From Burkholderiales bacterium (GTDB lineage Bacteria; Pseudomonadota; Gammaproteobacteria; Burkholderiales; Burkholderiaceae_C): a stretch of DNA of 64,000 nucleotides. The first letter of the stretch is position 1. The number at the start of each line of letters is the position of its first letter. Where the stretch lies: positions 1 to 64,000 of the forward strand of contig CANHVY010000014.1 of NCBI GenBank assembly GCA_947464185.1. Direction: 5' to 3'. The translations under genes were made by a program, and so were the position numbers. Shown one piece after another: positions 47,018 to 56,230 of the stretch. Under the pieces are notes generated by a model. It made no database searches. It saw only the letters and a program-made list of their open reading frames with translations, and was not told the DNA's origin.

Positions 47018-48649
47018 TCAACTCACCAGACTGCGCATACGTTCCACCAGGTCCGCGGCGCGCAATGAGTTGGCCGAGCCGTACAGATCCGCCGCCTGTC
47101 CGTGAACGCGCACGGCCTCGCATGCGATGTGATGCGCCCACAGGCGCTCCTCGTCAAGCGGGCGGCTTGAGCCTGTGTCGGGCCCGGATCGGGCTCGACA
47201 GATCATCTGTGTCGCGCTGGACCATCGGCCCGCCAGCCATCCGGCCAGGACATCACCCGTTCCGCCAGTGGCGAGGGCACCGTTGCCGGTGATGTTGACC
47301 TCGGGCAATTCGCCGGGCGTCGCGATGACGGTCCCTGAGCCCTTGAGCACCGCAGTGGCCAAGCAGCGATCGCTGAGCCTCCTGGCAGCGCCAAGGCGGT
47401 CGGCCTGGATGTCCCGCACAGTGCAGTCCAGCAGGCGCGCCGCCTCCAAGGGGTGCGGAGTGATGACGCTCGCCAGGCCTGTGCTGCGGCGCTCTCGCAG
47501 TGCCCGCTGTAACGCGGGTTGCTGCGCAACGACGTTCAACGCGTCCGCATCGAGCACCAGCCGTCCGGCCCGCTGCAGGACGGCCGGCAGCCAGGCGCTG
47601 ATCATCGCTGCGCCGCCGCATCCGCAGACCACGGTGGCCTGTTCGAGCGGATAGTCCGACAGACCTTCAGGTCGCATCCACATGCATTCTGGCCGTGTCT
47701 CATCCCCCATGACGGTTGCCTCGTCCAGGGGGACCGCGATCACCCGACCCGCACCGGCCGCAAGGGCCGCGTGCGAGGCCAGGCGCAGGGCGCCGGTCAT
47801 GCCAGGGGCTCCTCCCAGCACGATGACGTCGCCGAACCGGCCCTTGTGACTGGCATGGGGGCGGCCTTGTGACGGTTGCGCCCAGGGGGCGTGACCTACC
47901 GTGATGGCCGTGGGTTCGATCGATCTTGTCACGGGCGTGTCGTCAAGCGGATCGAACCAGATCCTGCCTGCCGCGTCACGTCCATGACCCATGAAGAGCC
48001 CCGGCTTGAGCGTCAGCAGGCTCAGGGTGGCCTGAGCCCTGATGCAGTCGCCGCCCAGTAGCTGTCCCGTGTCGGCATTCAAACCGGTGGGCAGGTCGAT
48101 CGACAGACACGGACTTGATTGATCGTTGATCGCCCTGACGGCGGCTGCAATGCTCATGTCCAGCGGACGGCTTGCGCCCAGCCCCAGCAAGGCATCGATC
48201 ACCAAGTCTGCCCAGCCCTGAGGTGGAAGCTGCTGCACCAGCTCGCAGCCCGCAGCCAACGCAAGCCTGAGGGCTGCTTCCGTGTCAGGCCTCAGTTCCC
48301 GATGCGCAGCGTGCTGCGTGATGAGCACCTGTCTTCCCTGTTCCGCGAGGTGCCTGGCAGCATGCAGTCCATCACCGCCATTTCCGCCCGGGCCCGCCGC
48401 CACCCAGACGCGCTGGGCGTGTGGCGCTTGCGAAAGCGCCCAGCGGGCGGCGCAACGCCCAGCCCAGGCCATGAGACGGCCGTGCGGCCATTGCAACAGC
48501 CGTTGCGCTTCGATCTGGCGGGTGCTGAGGGTGTCATGCAGAGGCCAGGCGGACGTACCCCCCGGCACCTCCAGTGTCCGGGCGGAAGTGGCCACTGCGG
48601 CGGTCATGCTGCCTGGGAGTGCCTGCGAGCGCGTTGGTTTCAAGTCCAT
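47018..48649 (-). CDS. nnrD: Bifunctional NAD(P)H-hydrate epimerase / ADP-dependent NAD(P)H-hydrate dehydratase
   Basis: The fused enzyme repairs hydrated NAD(P)H. Residues about 40-240 are the YjeF-N epimerase, with GPGGNGGDGLHAARHL binding the nucleotide and SIDLPTGLNADTG. Residues about 270-535 are the ribokinase-like dehydratase, with VVCGCGG, VLDADALNVV, ITPHPLEAARLL, LKGSGTVIATP and GNGALATGGTGDVLAG. 543 residues from ATG 48649; ATG 48607 (14 residues shorter) is equally possible because neither has a clear Shine-Dalgarno. It is convergent with rnr and divergent from rpsB. Confidence 0.93.
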   Translation of the reverse strand: MDLKPTRSQALPGSMTAAVATSARTLEVPGGTSAWPLHDTLSTRQIEAQRLLQWPHGRLMAWAGRCAARWALSQAPHAQRVWVAAGPGGNGGDGLHAARHLAEQGRQVLITQHAAHRELRPDTEAALRLALAAGCELVQQLPPQGWADLVIDALLGLGASRPLDMSIAAAVRAINDQSSPCLSIDLPTGLNADTGQLLGGDCIRAQATLSLLTLKPGLFMGHGRDAAGRIWFDPLDDTPVTRSIEPTAITVGHAPWAQPSQGRPHASHKGRFGDVIVLGGAPGMTGALRLASHAALAAGAGRVIAVPLDEATVMGDETRPECMWMRPEGLSDYPLEQATVVCGCGGAAMISAWLPAVLQRAGRLVLDADALNVVAQQPALQRALRERRSTGLASVITPHPLEAARLLDCTVRDIQADRLGAARRLSDRCLATAVLKGSGTVIATPGELPEVNITGNGALATGGTGDVLAGWLAGRWSSATQMICRARSGPDTGSSRPLDEERLWAHHIACEAVRVHGQAADLYGSANSLRAADLVERMRSLVS

Positions 48650-48944
48650 GGTGCTTCAGTGCTTGCGGTGAGTGCCGAGAGATGCCACGCCCCTGAAGCC
48701 GGCCGAGGGGGATAGTGCTGGCGACCAAGGCAGATGCTAAACTCCTTGGGTTTTTCTACCGTAGACCAGCGCGTCAAAACGCCTTTCCATTGATTGTCGG
48801 AGGGGGCGTCAAGAGGCGGGGCTCGAACGGAGAAAAACGAATCGCGGACCGAGGCCACGGAAGGTGTCCGGTGCGGTGTCAGGGGCGACCTTGGGCATTC
48901 GCACGGATGCAGGCCCGGTTCAAGACCCAACCTTCGGAGAGATC
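48650..48944 (+). other. Promoter region and long leader of rpsB
   Basis: This 295-bp stretch holds no convincing gene. An extended -10 element points to rpsB and would leave a leader of about 195 nt, with GGAGAG 8 nt before the ATG. In E. coli the rpsB leader is bound by S2 for feedback control; I could not trace a conserved S2-binding fold here by eye. Confidence 0.6.
48735..48743 (+). promoter_or_regulatory. Extended -10 promoter of rpsB
   Basis: TGC followed directly by TAAACT forms an extended -10 element. The -35 region 17 nt upstream (GTGCTG) is poor, which extended -10 promoters tolerate. Start near 48750. Confidence 0.45.
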
Positions 48945-49688
48945 ATGACCATTTCCATGCGCGACATGCTCGAGGCGGGCGTTCATTTCGGACACCAGAC
49001 CCGCTTCTGGAATCCCAAGATGGCCCCCTACATCTACGGCCATCGCAACAAGATCCACATCATCAACCTCGAGAAGACGCAGCCGCTCTTCAACGACGCG
49101 ATGAAGTTCATCCGCCAGCTGTCCGGCCGCCGCGGCACGATCCTCATGATCGGCACCAAGCGCCAAGCCCGCGAGGTGATCGCCCAGGAAGCACATCGTG
49201 CCGGCATGCCCTTCGTGGACCAGCGCTGGCTGGGCGGCATGCTGACCAACTTCAAGACGGTCAAGGGTTCGCTGAAGAAGCTCAAGGACATGCAGGCCTC
49301 CAAGGAGGCCGGCACCGAGCCCTTGATCAAGAAGGAAGCGCTGATGTTCGACCGCGAGCTGGCCAAGCTCGAGAAGGACATCGGGGGTATCCAGGACATG
49401 AACGCCTTGCCTGACGCCATGTTCGTGATCGACGTCGGATATCACAAGATCGCGGTGGCTGAGGCCAACAAGCTGGGTATTCCCGTCATCGGGATCGTCG
49501 ACACCAACCACTCGCCTGAGGGAGTGCAGTACGTCATTCCTGGCAACGATGACTCTGCCAAGGCCGTGGCCCTGTACGCCCGCGCTGTGGCAGACGCTGT
49601 GCTGGAAGGCAAGGCCAACGCCACCGCCGAGGTGGTGCAGGCCGTGAGCGAAGGCGACGAATTCGTCGAAGTCAGCGAAGACGCCTGA
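48945..49688 (+). CDS. rpsB: 30S ribosomal protein S2
   Basis: S2 binds 16S rRNA on the 30S body. The 247-residue sequence begins [28 protein letters not shown] (seen: [16 protein letters not shown]) and contains the Rossmann-like core with [17 protein letters not shown] and [12 protein letters not shown]. An upstream open frame does not match S2, so the ATG with GGAGAG upstream is used. First gene of the rpsB-tsf-pyrH-frr group. Confidence 0.98.
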   Translation: MTISMRDMLEAGVHFGHQTRFWNPKMAPYIYGHRNKIHIINLEKTQPLFNDAMKFIRQLSGRRGTILMIGTKRQAREVIAQEAHRAGMPFVDQRWLGGMLTNFKTVKGSLKKLKDMQASKEAGTEPLIKKEALMFDRELAKLEKDIGGIQDMNALPDAMFVIDVGYHKIAVAEANKLGIPVIGIVDTNHSPEGVQYVIPGNDDSAKAVALYARAVADAVLEGKANATAEVVQAVSEGDEFVEVSEDA

Positions 49689-49700
49689 CCCCCATGATCC

Positions 49701-49738
49701 GGGCGGCTGGTGCGAGGGTCGCACCGCCGCCCGCTTTT
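49701..49738 (+). terminator. Hairpin with T-run between rpsB and tsf (attenuator)
   Basis: GGGCGGC/GCCGCCC and GGTGCGA/TCGCACC stack into a 14-bp stem (one bulged T, GGG loop) followed by GCTTTTC. It is a good intrinsic terminator inside the operon; in E. coli a similar element lowers tsf relative to rpsB. Confidence 0.75.
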
Positions 49739-49761
49739 CATTCGAAACGGAGAACACACCA

Positions 49762-50652
49762 ATGGCAGCAATCACTGCAAGCATGGTCGCGGAACTGCGC
49801 GCCAAGACCGACGCCCCGATGATGGAATGCAAGAAGGCCCTGACCGAGGCCGATGGGGACATGGGCCGGGCCGAGGAAATCCTGCGCGTCAAGCTGGGCA
49901 ACAAGGCGGGCAAGGCGGCATCGCGCATCACGGCCGAAGGCGTGGTGGCAGCTTCCGTCCAGGGGAGCACGGGCGCCCTGATCGAGGTCAACTGCGAGAC
50001 CGACTTCGTGTCCAAGAACGAGTCTTTCCTCGCCTTCGTGAAGAGCTGCGCGGATCTCGTGGCCACTCACAACCCCGCGGATATCGCGGCGCTGTCCGCG
50101 CTGCCCTTGTCCCAGGACGGGTTTGGCCCCACGGTGGAAGACGTCCGCAAGGGCCTGATCGGCAAGATCGGCGAGAACATGGCCGTCCGCCGGTTCCGCC
50201 GTTACGCCGGCGGCGGCTCACTGGCCCATTACCTCCACGGCACGCGCATCGGCGTGATGGTGGAGTTTGAGGGCTCGGAGGTGGCGGCCAAGGACGTGGC
50301 CATGCACGTCGCCGCCATGAAGCCGGTGAGCCTGTCTTCCGCCGAAGTGCCTGCCGACCTGGTGGAGCGTGAACGTCGGGTCGCGGCGGAGAAGGCTGCC
50401 GAGTCCGGCAAGCCTGCCGAGATCGTGGCGAAGATGGTCGAAGGTTCGGTCCAGAAGTTCCTCAAGGAGGTCTCGCTGTTCAATCAGACCTTCGTCAAGA
50501 ACGACAAGCAGACGGTCGAGCAGATGCTCAAGGCTGCCTCCACCACGGTCAAGGGCTTCACCCTGTATGTGGTGGGTGAGGGTATTGAGAAGAAGGTGGA
50601 TGACTTTGCCGCAGAGGTGGCCGCTCAGGTGGCAGCTGCCAAGGCCCAGTGA
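49762..50652 (+). CDS. tsf: Elongation factor Ts
   Basis: EF-Ts recycles EF-Tu by exchanging GDP. The 296-residue protein shows the N-terminal UBA-like segment with [18 protein letters not shown] (seen: [15 protein letters not shown]), the core [15 protein letters not shown] loop carrying the TDFV motif that displaces Mg in EF-Tu, and a normal C-terminal module. AACGGAGAA precedes the ATG. Full length. Confidence 0.98.
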   Translation: MAAITASMVAELRAKTDAPMMECKKALTEADGDMGRAEEILRVKLGNKAGKAASRITAEGVVAASVQGSTGALIEVNCETDFVSKNESFLAFVKSCADLVATHNPADIAALSALPLSQDGFGPTVEDVRKGLIGKIGENMAVRRFRRYAGGGSLAHYLHGTRIGVMVEFEGSEVAAKDVAMHVAAMKPVSLSSAEVPADLVERERRVAAEKAAESGKPAEIVAKMVEGSVQKFLKEVSLFNQTFVKNDKQTVEQMLKAASTTVKGFTLYVVGEGIEKKVDDFAAEVAAQVAAAKAQ

Positions 50653-50689
50653 GGCCCAGGACATGAGAAGGCTGGTCGGTGGCCCGCCT

Positions 50690-50695
50690 TACACT
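50690..50695 (+). promoter_or_regulatory. Putative internal pyrH -10 element
   Basis: TACACT in the 76-bp tsf-pyrH gap would start a transcript about 27 nt before the pyrH ATG. No clear -35 box. It may give pyrH-frr expression independent of rpsB-tsf. Confidence 0.3.
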
Positions 50696-50728
50696 TCTGA
50701 CGACCGAGACATTTGAAAAGAGTTCTGC

Positions 50729-51439
50729 ATGGCGAGGTACCGGCGCATCCTGCTGAAGTTGTCTGGTGAAGCGCTGATGGGCGACGATGCCTTCGGTATC
50801 AACCGGGCCACCATCGTGCGCATGGTCAGGGAGGTCCAGGAAGTGACCCAGCTGGGCTGCGAGGTGGCGGTGGTCATCGGCGGCGGCAACATCTTCCGTG
50901 GAGTGGCGGGTGGGTCGGTCGGCATGGACCGCGCCACGGCCGACTACATGGGCATGCTCGCCACGGTGATGAACTCCCTGGCCCTGGCTGACACCATGCG
51001 TCAGGAGGGCATGACCGCACGCGTCATGTCCGCCATTTCCATTGAGCAGGTGGTTGAGCCCTACGTCAGGCCCAAGGCCTTGCAGTACCTGGAAGAGGGC
51101 AAGGTGGTGATCTTTGCCGCCGGTACGGGCAACCCGTTCTTCACCACCGACACGGCTGCGGCCCTTAGAGGCGCCGAGATCGGAGCCGAGATCGTGTTGA
51201 AGGCGACCAAGGTGGATGGGGTGTATTCGGCAGACCCGAAGAAAGATTCCCTGGCCACACGCTACAGCACCATTTCCTTTGACGAGGCGATATCTCGCAA
51301 CCTCCAGGTTATGGACGCCACGGCCTTTGCCTTGTGCCGCGACCAGAATCTGCCGATCAAGGTGTTCTCCATCTTCAAGGCAGGCGCCTTGAAGCGGGTG
51401 GTGCAAGGTGAGGACGAGGGAACCCTCGTACACGTGTGA
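50729..51439 (+). CDS. pyrH: Uridylate kinase
   Basis: PyrH phosphorylates UMP to UDP and is regulated by GTP and UTP. The 236-residue amino-acid-kinase-fold protein has [14 protein letters not shown] at the start, the [11 protein letters not shown] phosphate loop, the [26 protein letters not shown] segment (seen: [11 protein letters not shown]), and the [14 protein letters not shown]-terminal part. It is the hexameric bacterial UMP kinase, unrelated to eukaryotic enzymes. Confidence 0.97.
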   Translation: MARYRRILLKLSGEALMGDDAFGINRATIVRMVREVQEVTQLGCEVAVVIGGGNIFRGVAGGSVGMDRATADYMGMLATVMNSLALADTMRQEGMTARVMSAISIEQVVEPYVRPKALQYLEEGKVVIFAAGTGNPFFTTDTAAALRGAEIGAEIVLKATKVDGVYSADPKKDSLATRYSTISFDEAISRNLQVMDATAFALCRDQNLPIKVFSIFKAGALKRVVQGEDEGTLVHV

Positions 51440-51452
51440 CAGGTGAATGCAC

Positions 51453-52013
51453 ATGACGATTGCCGACATCAAGAAGAACGCCGAGACCAAGATGGGAAAG
51501 TCCATCGAGGCGCTCAAGGCTGAATTGCAGAAGATCCGTACCGGTCGGGCCCATCCTGGCATCCTGGACCAGGTCCATGTCGATTACTACGGTTCACCTG
51601 TGCCCATCAGTCAAGTTGCCAATGTGTCTCTGCTGGATGCTCGCACCATCAGCGTTCAGCCCTGGGAGAAGGGCATGGGACCCAAGATCGAGAAGGCCAT
51701 ACGGGAATCCGACCTGGGACTGAACCCTTCTGCGCAGGGCGACTTGCTGCGCGTTCCGATGCCAGCGCTGACCGAGGAACGGCGGCGTGACCTCACCAAG
51801 GTGGTTCGCAGCGCCGGTGAAGATGCCAAGGTGGCTGTGCGCAACCTGCGCCGCGAGGCCAACGAGCAGCTCAAGCGACTGCTGAAGGACAAAGCAGTTT
51901 CAGAAGATGATGAGCGTCGGGGCCAGGATGACGTGCAGCGCCTGACCGACCGCGTGGTCGCAGAGATTGACCGTCTGGTGCAGTCCAAGGAAGCCGAAGT
52001 GCTGGCCGTCTGA
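51453..52013 (+). CDS. frr: Ribosome recycling factor
   Basis: RRF dissects post-termination ribosomes with EF-G. The 186-residue product has the three-helix bundle and beta domain, with [13 protein letters not shown] and [14 protein letters not shown] (here [11 protein letters not shown]) signatures. ATG 51453 is favoured over ATG 51447 because AGGTG (51441-51445) is 7 nt before it and MTIADIKKN is the family N-terminus. Confidence 0.98.
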   Translation: MTIADIKKNAETKMGKSIEALKAELQKIRTGRAHPGILDQVHVDYYGSPVPISQVANVSLLDARTISVQPWEKGMGPKIEKAIRESDLGLNPSAQGDLLRVPMPALTEERRRDLTKVVRSAGEDAKVAVRNLRREANEQLKRLLKDKAVSEDDERRGQDDVQRLTDRVVAEIDRLVQSKEAEVLAV

Positions 52014-52035
52014 GAACCCGCAGGCGGCTTGATTG

Positions 52036-52767
52036 ATGGAGCGCAGCCCCAGGATTCCCAGGCATGTGGCCGTTGTCATGGACGGCAATGGCCGTTGGGC
52101 GAAGAACCGGTACATGCCCAGGTTTTTCGGGCACAAGGCTGGTGTGGACACGCTGATCCGTGCCATTGATCTCTTTGCGGACAGGGGAGTCGAGTACCTG
52201 ACGGTCTTTGCGTTTTCCTCCGAGAACTGGAAGCGTCCGGCCGACGAGGTGTCCGGGCTCTTCGGTCTGGTGCTCGTGGCAGCCTCCAAGTACCTGGAGG
52301 CGATGGTTTCCAAGGGGGTGCGCATCCGCGTCATCGGCAACCGCGAAGGGGTCTCCGAGCAACTGCAAGACGCTTGGATGCGTGCTGAACAGGCCACCGC
52401 ACACAACGATCGCATCACCGTGCTGGTCGCCTTCAACTTCGGTGGCCGTTGGGACGTTGTGCAGGCTTGCCGGCATGCTCTGGCCTCTGGGTGTTCTCCC
52501 GAGGACATCACGGAGGAGTCCTTTGCCCGCACGCTCACCTTGAGCGAAGTGCCCGATCCGGATCTGTTCATCCGAACGGGTGGGGAGATGCGGCTGAGCA
52601 ATTTCCTGTTGTGGCAGGCGGCCTATGCCGAGTTGTATTTCACCAACTGCCTGTGGCCTGACTTTGGCGCCGAGGAGATCGATCTCGCGCTGGCGTCATT
52701 CGCAGCGCGAGACCGGCGGTTCGGTGGTGCAGAGTCCTGGTCGCACGGGCCGGACGCCACGGGCTGA
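52036..52767 (+). CDS. uppS: Undecaprenyl diphosphate synthase
   Basis: UppS adds eight isoprene units to FPP to make the lipid carrier for peptidoglycan and O-antigen. The 243-residue protein starts with VAVVMDGNGRWAK, catalytic Asp16, then AFSSENWKRP and RTGGEMRLSNFLLWQ. ATG 52036 follows a TTG at 52033; the ATG is used. It lies 22 nt after frr and 5 nt before cdsA. Confidence 0.97.
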   Translation: MERSPRIPRHVAVVMDGNGRWAKNRYMPRFFGHKAGVDTLIRAIDLFADRGVEYLTVFAFSSENWKRPADEVSGLFGLVLVAASKYLEAMVSKGVRIRVIGNREGVSEQLQDAWMRAEQATAHNDRITVLVAFNFGGRWDVVQACRHALASGCSPEDITEESFARTLTLSEVPDPDLFIRTGGEMRLSNFLLWQAAYAELYFTNCLWPDFGAEEIDLALASFAARDRRFGGAESWSHGPDATG

Positions 52768-52772
52768 ACCGC

Positions 52773-53663
52773 ATGCTGGGCCAGCGCATCGTCACCGCGG
52801 TCGTGCTGCTGGCCCTTCTGGTGCCCGCGATGCTGTCCTCTGCCGGGTGGCCTTTCCCACTCTTGACCATGGTGCTGGTGGCGGCCGCCGGGTGGGAGTG
52901 GGCCCGATTGAACGGGGCTGGCTCGGTCATGGCGCTGGGTTTCGGCGCGGTGTTGTTCGTGGCCTGTCTGGGATCGGCCCCACTGGCAGTTCAGGGCCAG
53001 GTGCCTGCCGGGCTTTGGGTGGGCTTGGCGGGCGTCTGGATCCTGGGTGGTGCGTGGGCGCTGCGCCAAGGTGTGGAGGGTTGGCGCCGCAGTTCCCGTT
53101 GGCTGACATGGCCGGTCGGGCTGCTGACACTCTGGGTGGCCTGGCTGGCCTTGGCCTCGGCGCGGGCGCAGGGGCTCGCGTTCCTGCTGTCCGTGCTGTG
53201 CCTGGTATGGGTGGCAGACATTGCCGCGTACTTTGGTGGCCGCGCCTTCGGGCGGCGAAAGCTCGCACCCTCCATCAGTCCCGGCAAGTCATGGGAAGGC
53301 GTTTGCTCGGGCATGGCAGGGGTACTGCTGCTTTCCTGGGTCTGGGCGGCGCTGGAGGGCCATGGTGCGCCGCAGCCCAGCGTCAGCGGCGATGGTTCCA
53401 GCTCGGTCGCTGGCGCAGCGGGGGCATGGGGATCAAGCGTCTTCTCACAGTTGTTCGGCCGCTTCGGCCTTGCCTGGGGAGTATTCCTGTTGATCTTGCT
53501 GACCGCCATGAGCGTGGTGGGTGATCTGTTCGAATCCCTGGTGAAGCGCGCCGCCGGCGCAAAGGACTCCAGCCGTCTGCTGCCAGGTCACGGGGGGGTG
53601 CTGGATCGCATCGACGCTTTGCTTCCCGTTTTTCCTCTGGCCCTGGCCCTGACAAGCTCATGA
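52773..53663 (+). CDS. cdsA: Phosphatidate cytidylyltransferase
   Basis: CdsA makes CDP-diacylglycerol, the branch point of membrane phospholipids. A 296-residue integral membrane protein with many hydrophobic segments and the family signature near the end, SVVGDLFESLVKRAAGAKDSS and PGHGGVLDRID, carrying the metal-binding Asp residues. A loop of about 30 Gly/Ser/Ala-rich residues (roughly 193-222) between membrane segments is longer than usual. The stop overlaps dxr as ATGA. Confidence 0.95.
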   Translation: MLGQRIVTAVVLLALLVPAMLSSAGWPFPLLTMVLVAAAGWEWARLNGAGSVMALGFGAVLFVACLGSAPLAVQGQVPAGLWVGLAGVWILGGAWALRQGVEGWRRSSRWLTWPVGLLTLWVAWLALASARAQGLAFLLSVLCLVWVADIAAYFGGRAFGRRKLAPSISPGKSWEGVCSGMAGVLLLSWVWAALEGHGAPQPSVSGDGSSSVAGAAGAWGSSVFSQLFGRFGLAWGVFLLILLTAMSVVGDLFESLVKRAAGAKDSSRLLPGHGGVLDRIDALLPVFPLALALTSS

Positions 53664-54868
53664 GCAACACCGCATCGGGGCGCCGCCAGCGTCTGGCCAT
53701 TCTCGGATCCACAGGGTCTGTGGGGTCGAACACGCTTGACGTGGCGCAGCGTCACCCGGAGGCGATCGAGGTGGTGGGGCTTTCGGCCTTTAGGCGCATG
53801 GACGATCTTGCGGCGCAATGCGAGCGCTTTGCGCCTCGCTGGGCGGTGGTGCCTGACGAGAACGCCGCCAAGTGCCTGCGCGGCCTGCTGTCCACAAACG
53901 CGGAGCGTGTGGAAATCCTCGTCGGAACCGATGGGCTGTGCGAGCTTGCGGCACACCCGGAGGTGGACAGTGTCATGGCCTCGATCGTCGGCGCGGCAGG
54001 GCTTGCACCCTGCATGGCAGCGGCGCGCGCCGGCAAGCGCCTGCTGCTGGCCAACAAGGAGGCCCTGGTGGTCGGCGGCGCCTTGTTCATCCAGGCGGTG
54101 AGGGAAGGTGGTGCCACGCTCCTGCCCATCGACAGCGAGCACTCCGCCATCTTCCAGTGCCTGCCTCTGGACCGCCTAGCCTGGCCGGCTTTCATCGACC
54201 ATATCGTGCTGACCGCCTCCGGCGGCCCGTTCAGGCAAGCCGATCCGGCCGGCTTCCATGCCATCACCCCGGCGCAGGCGGTGGCTCATCCGAACTGGGT
54301 CATGGGACGCAAGATCTCAGTGGACTCGGCCACCATGATGAACAAGGCGCTGGAGGTGATCGAGGCGCGATGGCTGTTTGACTTGCCTGCGCAAGACATC
54401 CGTGTCGTCATCCATCCCCAGAGCATCATCCACTCCATGGTGGTCTGCCGGGATGCTTCCGTTCTGGCCCAGTTGGGAACGCCGGACATGCGAGTGCCCA
54501 TCGCCTACGGCCTGTCGTTTCCCTCGCGCATCGCTTCCGGCGCTTCACGACTGGACTTGCTGTCCGTGTCATCGCTCACCTTCGAGGCGCCAGACGATGC
54601 GAGGTTTCCCGGCTTGAAACTGGCCTACGACGTGTTGGCTGAGCCCGAAGGCTCCAGTGTGGTGCTCAATGCCGCCAACGAAGTAGCGGTACAGGCCTTT
54701 CTGGACGAGCGGGTGCGCTTTACCGACATCCATCGGATCAACCAGTCCACGCTCGATGCCTTGTCCGGACGCTTCGAACGCCCCAGATCCCTGGAGGATC
54801 TGCTCGAACTGGATGCGCGTGCCCGCTCGCACGCCACCACCGCAGCAGGCAGGACCTTGGCCCCATGA
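53660..54868 (+). CDS. dxr: 1-deoxy-D-xylulose 5-phosphate reductoisomerase
   Basis: DXR converts DXP to MEP, the committed step of non-mevalonate isoprenoid synthesis, and is the fosmidomycin target. The 402-residue enzyme has the NADPH loop LGSTGSVGSNTLDV, LLLANKEALVVGG, the metal site PIDSEHSAIFQCL, and the catalytic loop region WVMGRKISVDSATMMNKALEVIEA (seen: KISVDSATMMNK). It starts inside cdsA and ends overlapping rseP by 4 nt. Confidence 0.97.
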   Translation: MSNTASGRRQRLAILGSTGSVGSNTLDVAQRHPEAIEVVGLSAFRRMDDLAAQCERFAPRWAVVPDENAAKCLRGLLSTNAERVEILVGTDGLCELAAHPEVDSVMASIVGAAGLAPCMAAARAGKRLLLANKEALVVGGALFIQAVREGGATLLPIDSEHSAIFQCLPLDRLAWPAFIDHIVLTASGGPFRQADPAGFHAITPAQAVAHPNWVMGRKISVDSATMMNKALEVIEARWLFDLPAQDIRVVIHPQSIIHSMVVCRDASVLAQLGTPDMRVPIAYGLSFPSRIASGASRLDLLSVSSLTFEAPDDARFPGLKLAYDVLAEPEGSSVVLNAANEVAVQAFLDERVRFTDIHRINQSTLDALSGRFERPRSLEDLLELDARARSHATTAAGRTLAP

Positions 54869-56220
54869 TCACGGCGCTTGCCTTCGTGCTGACCTTGGGC
54901 GTGCTCGTGGTGATCCACGAGTACGGCCACTACCGAGCAGCCCTGGCCTGCAACGTCAAGGTCCTGAGGTTCTCGGTGGGCTTTGGCCGCGTGTTGTGGA
55001 GTCGCCGCATGGGGGCAGACGGCACCGAGTTCGTCGTCTGCGCGCTGCCCTTGGGTGGCTATGTGCGGATGCTGGACGAACGTGAAGGCCCCGTCGATTC
55101 AAGCTTGGTGCACCGCGCCTTCAACCGCAAACGCCTGTGGCAGAGGGCCTTCGTGGTGATCGCCGGACCTGCGGCCAACCTGCTGCTGGCGGTGCTGCTG
55201 TACAGCGGTGTGCAGTGGATGGGCGTGATGGAACCCAAGGCCATCCTGAGCGCGCCGCCAGCCTCCAGCGTCGCGGCCCGGGCGGGGCTGAAGTCTGGCG
55301 ACTGGGTCAGGGCGCGGTCTGCCGACGGGACGAACTGGCAGGACATCCGCTCGATGGCGGACCTTCGTTGGCACGTCCTCGAGGCCCAGATGGAGCGAGA
55401 GCCTCTGTACCTCATGCTGTCGGACAGCCAGGGGCGTGGCAGTCGCAATGTGCGCCTGGATTTTGGCGCTGTCAGTGCAGACCCGCAGTCATCCGATGCG
55501 CTGCGCAGCGTGGGCTTGGGAGTCCCGTGGTCGCAGGCGCTGCTTGGCGAAATCAAGGCTGGGGGACCTGCGGATCAGGCCGGACTGCGCAGAGGCGATA
55601 CCGTCACGGCAGTTGACGGAGTGGCCATCCTTGATGCGCAGATGCTGCGTGAAGCCATTCAAGCCCGCGTTGAGCAGCCCATGGCCTGGACAGTCGACCG
55701 TGCCGGCCAGTCGATTCAGCTCACGGTCCGCCCGCGAGCCGACAGGTCGGGAGCTGGCGCGGTGGGGCGGATCGACGCCTTCGTCGGTCTTGCGCCCCAG
55801 AGCGTCCTGGTTTCTTCGGGTGCACTGGAGGGACTCATGGAGGGCGCACGCAAGACCTGGGACGTCTCAGCGCTGACGGTTTCCATGATCGGGCGGATGA
55901 TCGTCGGAGAAGCCTCCATCAAGAATCTCAGCGGGCCTCTGACGATCGCGGATTTTGCAGGCCAGTCCGCGCAGAGGGGGTGGACCAGTTACCTGGCCTT
56001 CCTGGCGCTGGTGAGTGTGAGTCTGGGCATCTTGAACCTGCTGCCACTGCCCATGCTCGATGGCGGACACCTGATGTATTATCTTTTCGAAGGGTTGACT
56101 GGCCGGCCGGTCCCCGACGCTTGGCTCGATCGGTTGCAGCGCGGTGGTCTTGCGATACTGCTGGCGCTGATGTGCGTGGCACTCTTCAACGACGTCGCCC
56201 GACTTGTCGGTTTCCACTGA
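54865..56220 (+). CDS. rseP: Site-2 metalloprotease RseP
   Basis: RseP cleaves RseA-like anti-sigma factors and signal peptides within the inner membrane. The 451-residue product has HEYGH (His18, Glu19, His22) in the first membrane helix, the second zinc element LPLPMLDGGHLMYY with Asp399, and two PDZ domains between (about 110-200 and 205-300). It shares the M50 fold with the fused protein at 5.2 kb but has the standard PDZ layout. Start overlaps dxr; bamA follows 10 nt later. Confidence 0.96.
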   Translation: MITALAFVLTLGVLVVIHEYGHYRAALACNVKVLRFSVGFGRVLWSRRMGADGTEFVVCALPLGGYVRMLDEREGPVDSSLVHRAFNRKRLWQRAFVVIAGPAANLLLAVLLYSGVQWMGVMEPKAILSAPPASSVAARAGLKSGDWVRARSADGTNWQDIRSMADLRWHVLEAQMEREPLYLMLSDSQGRGSRNVRLDFGAVSADPQSSDALRSVGLGVPWSQALLGEIKAGGPADQAGLRRGDTVTAVDGVAILDAQMLREAIQARVEQPMAWTVDRAGQSIQLTVRPRADRSGAGAVGRIDAFVGLAPQSVLVSSGALEGLMEGARKTWDVSALTVSMIGRMIVGEASIKNLSGPLTIADFAGQSAQRGWTSYLAFLALVSVSLGILNLLPLPMLDGGHLMYYLFEGLTGRPVPDAWLDRLQRGGLAILLALMCVALFNDVARLVGFH

Positions 56221-56230
56221 GCCTTACCTG

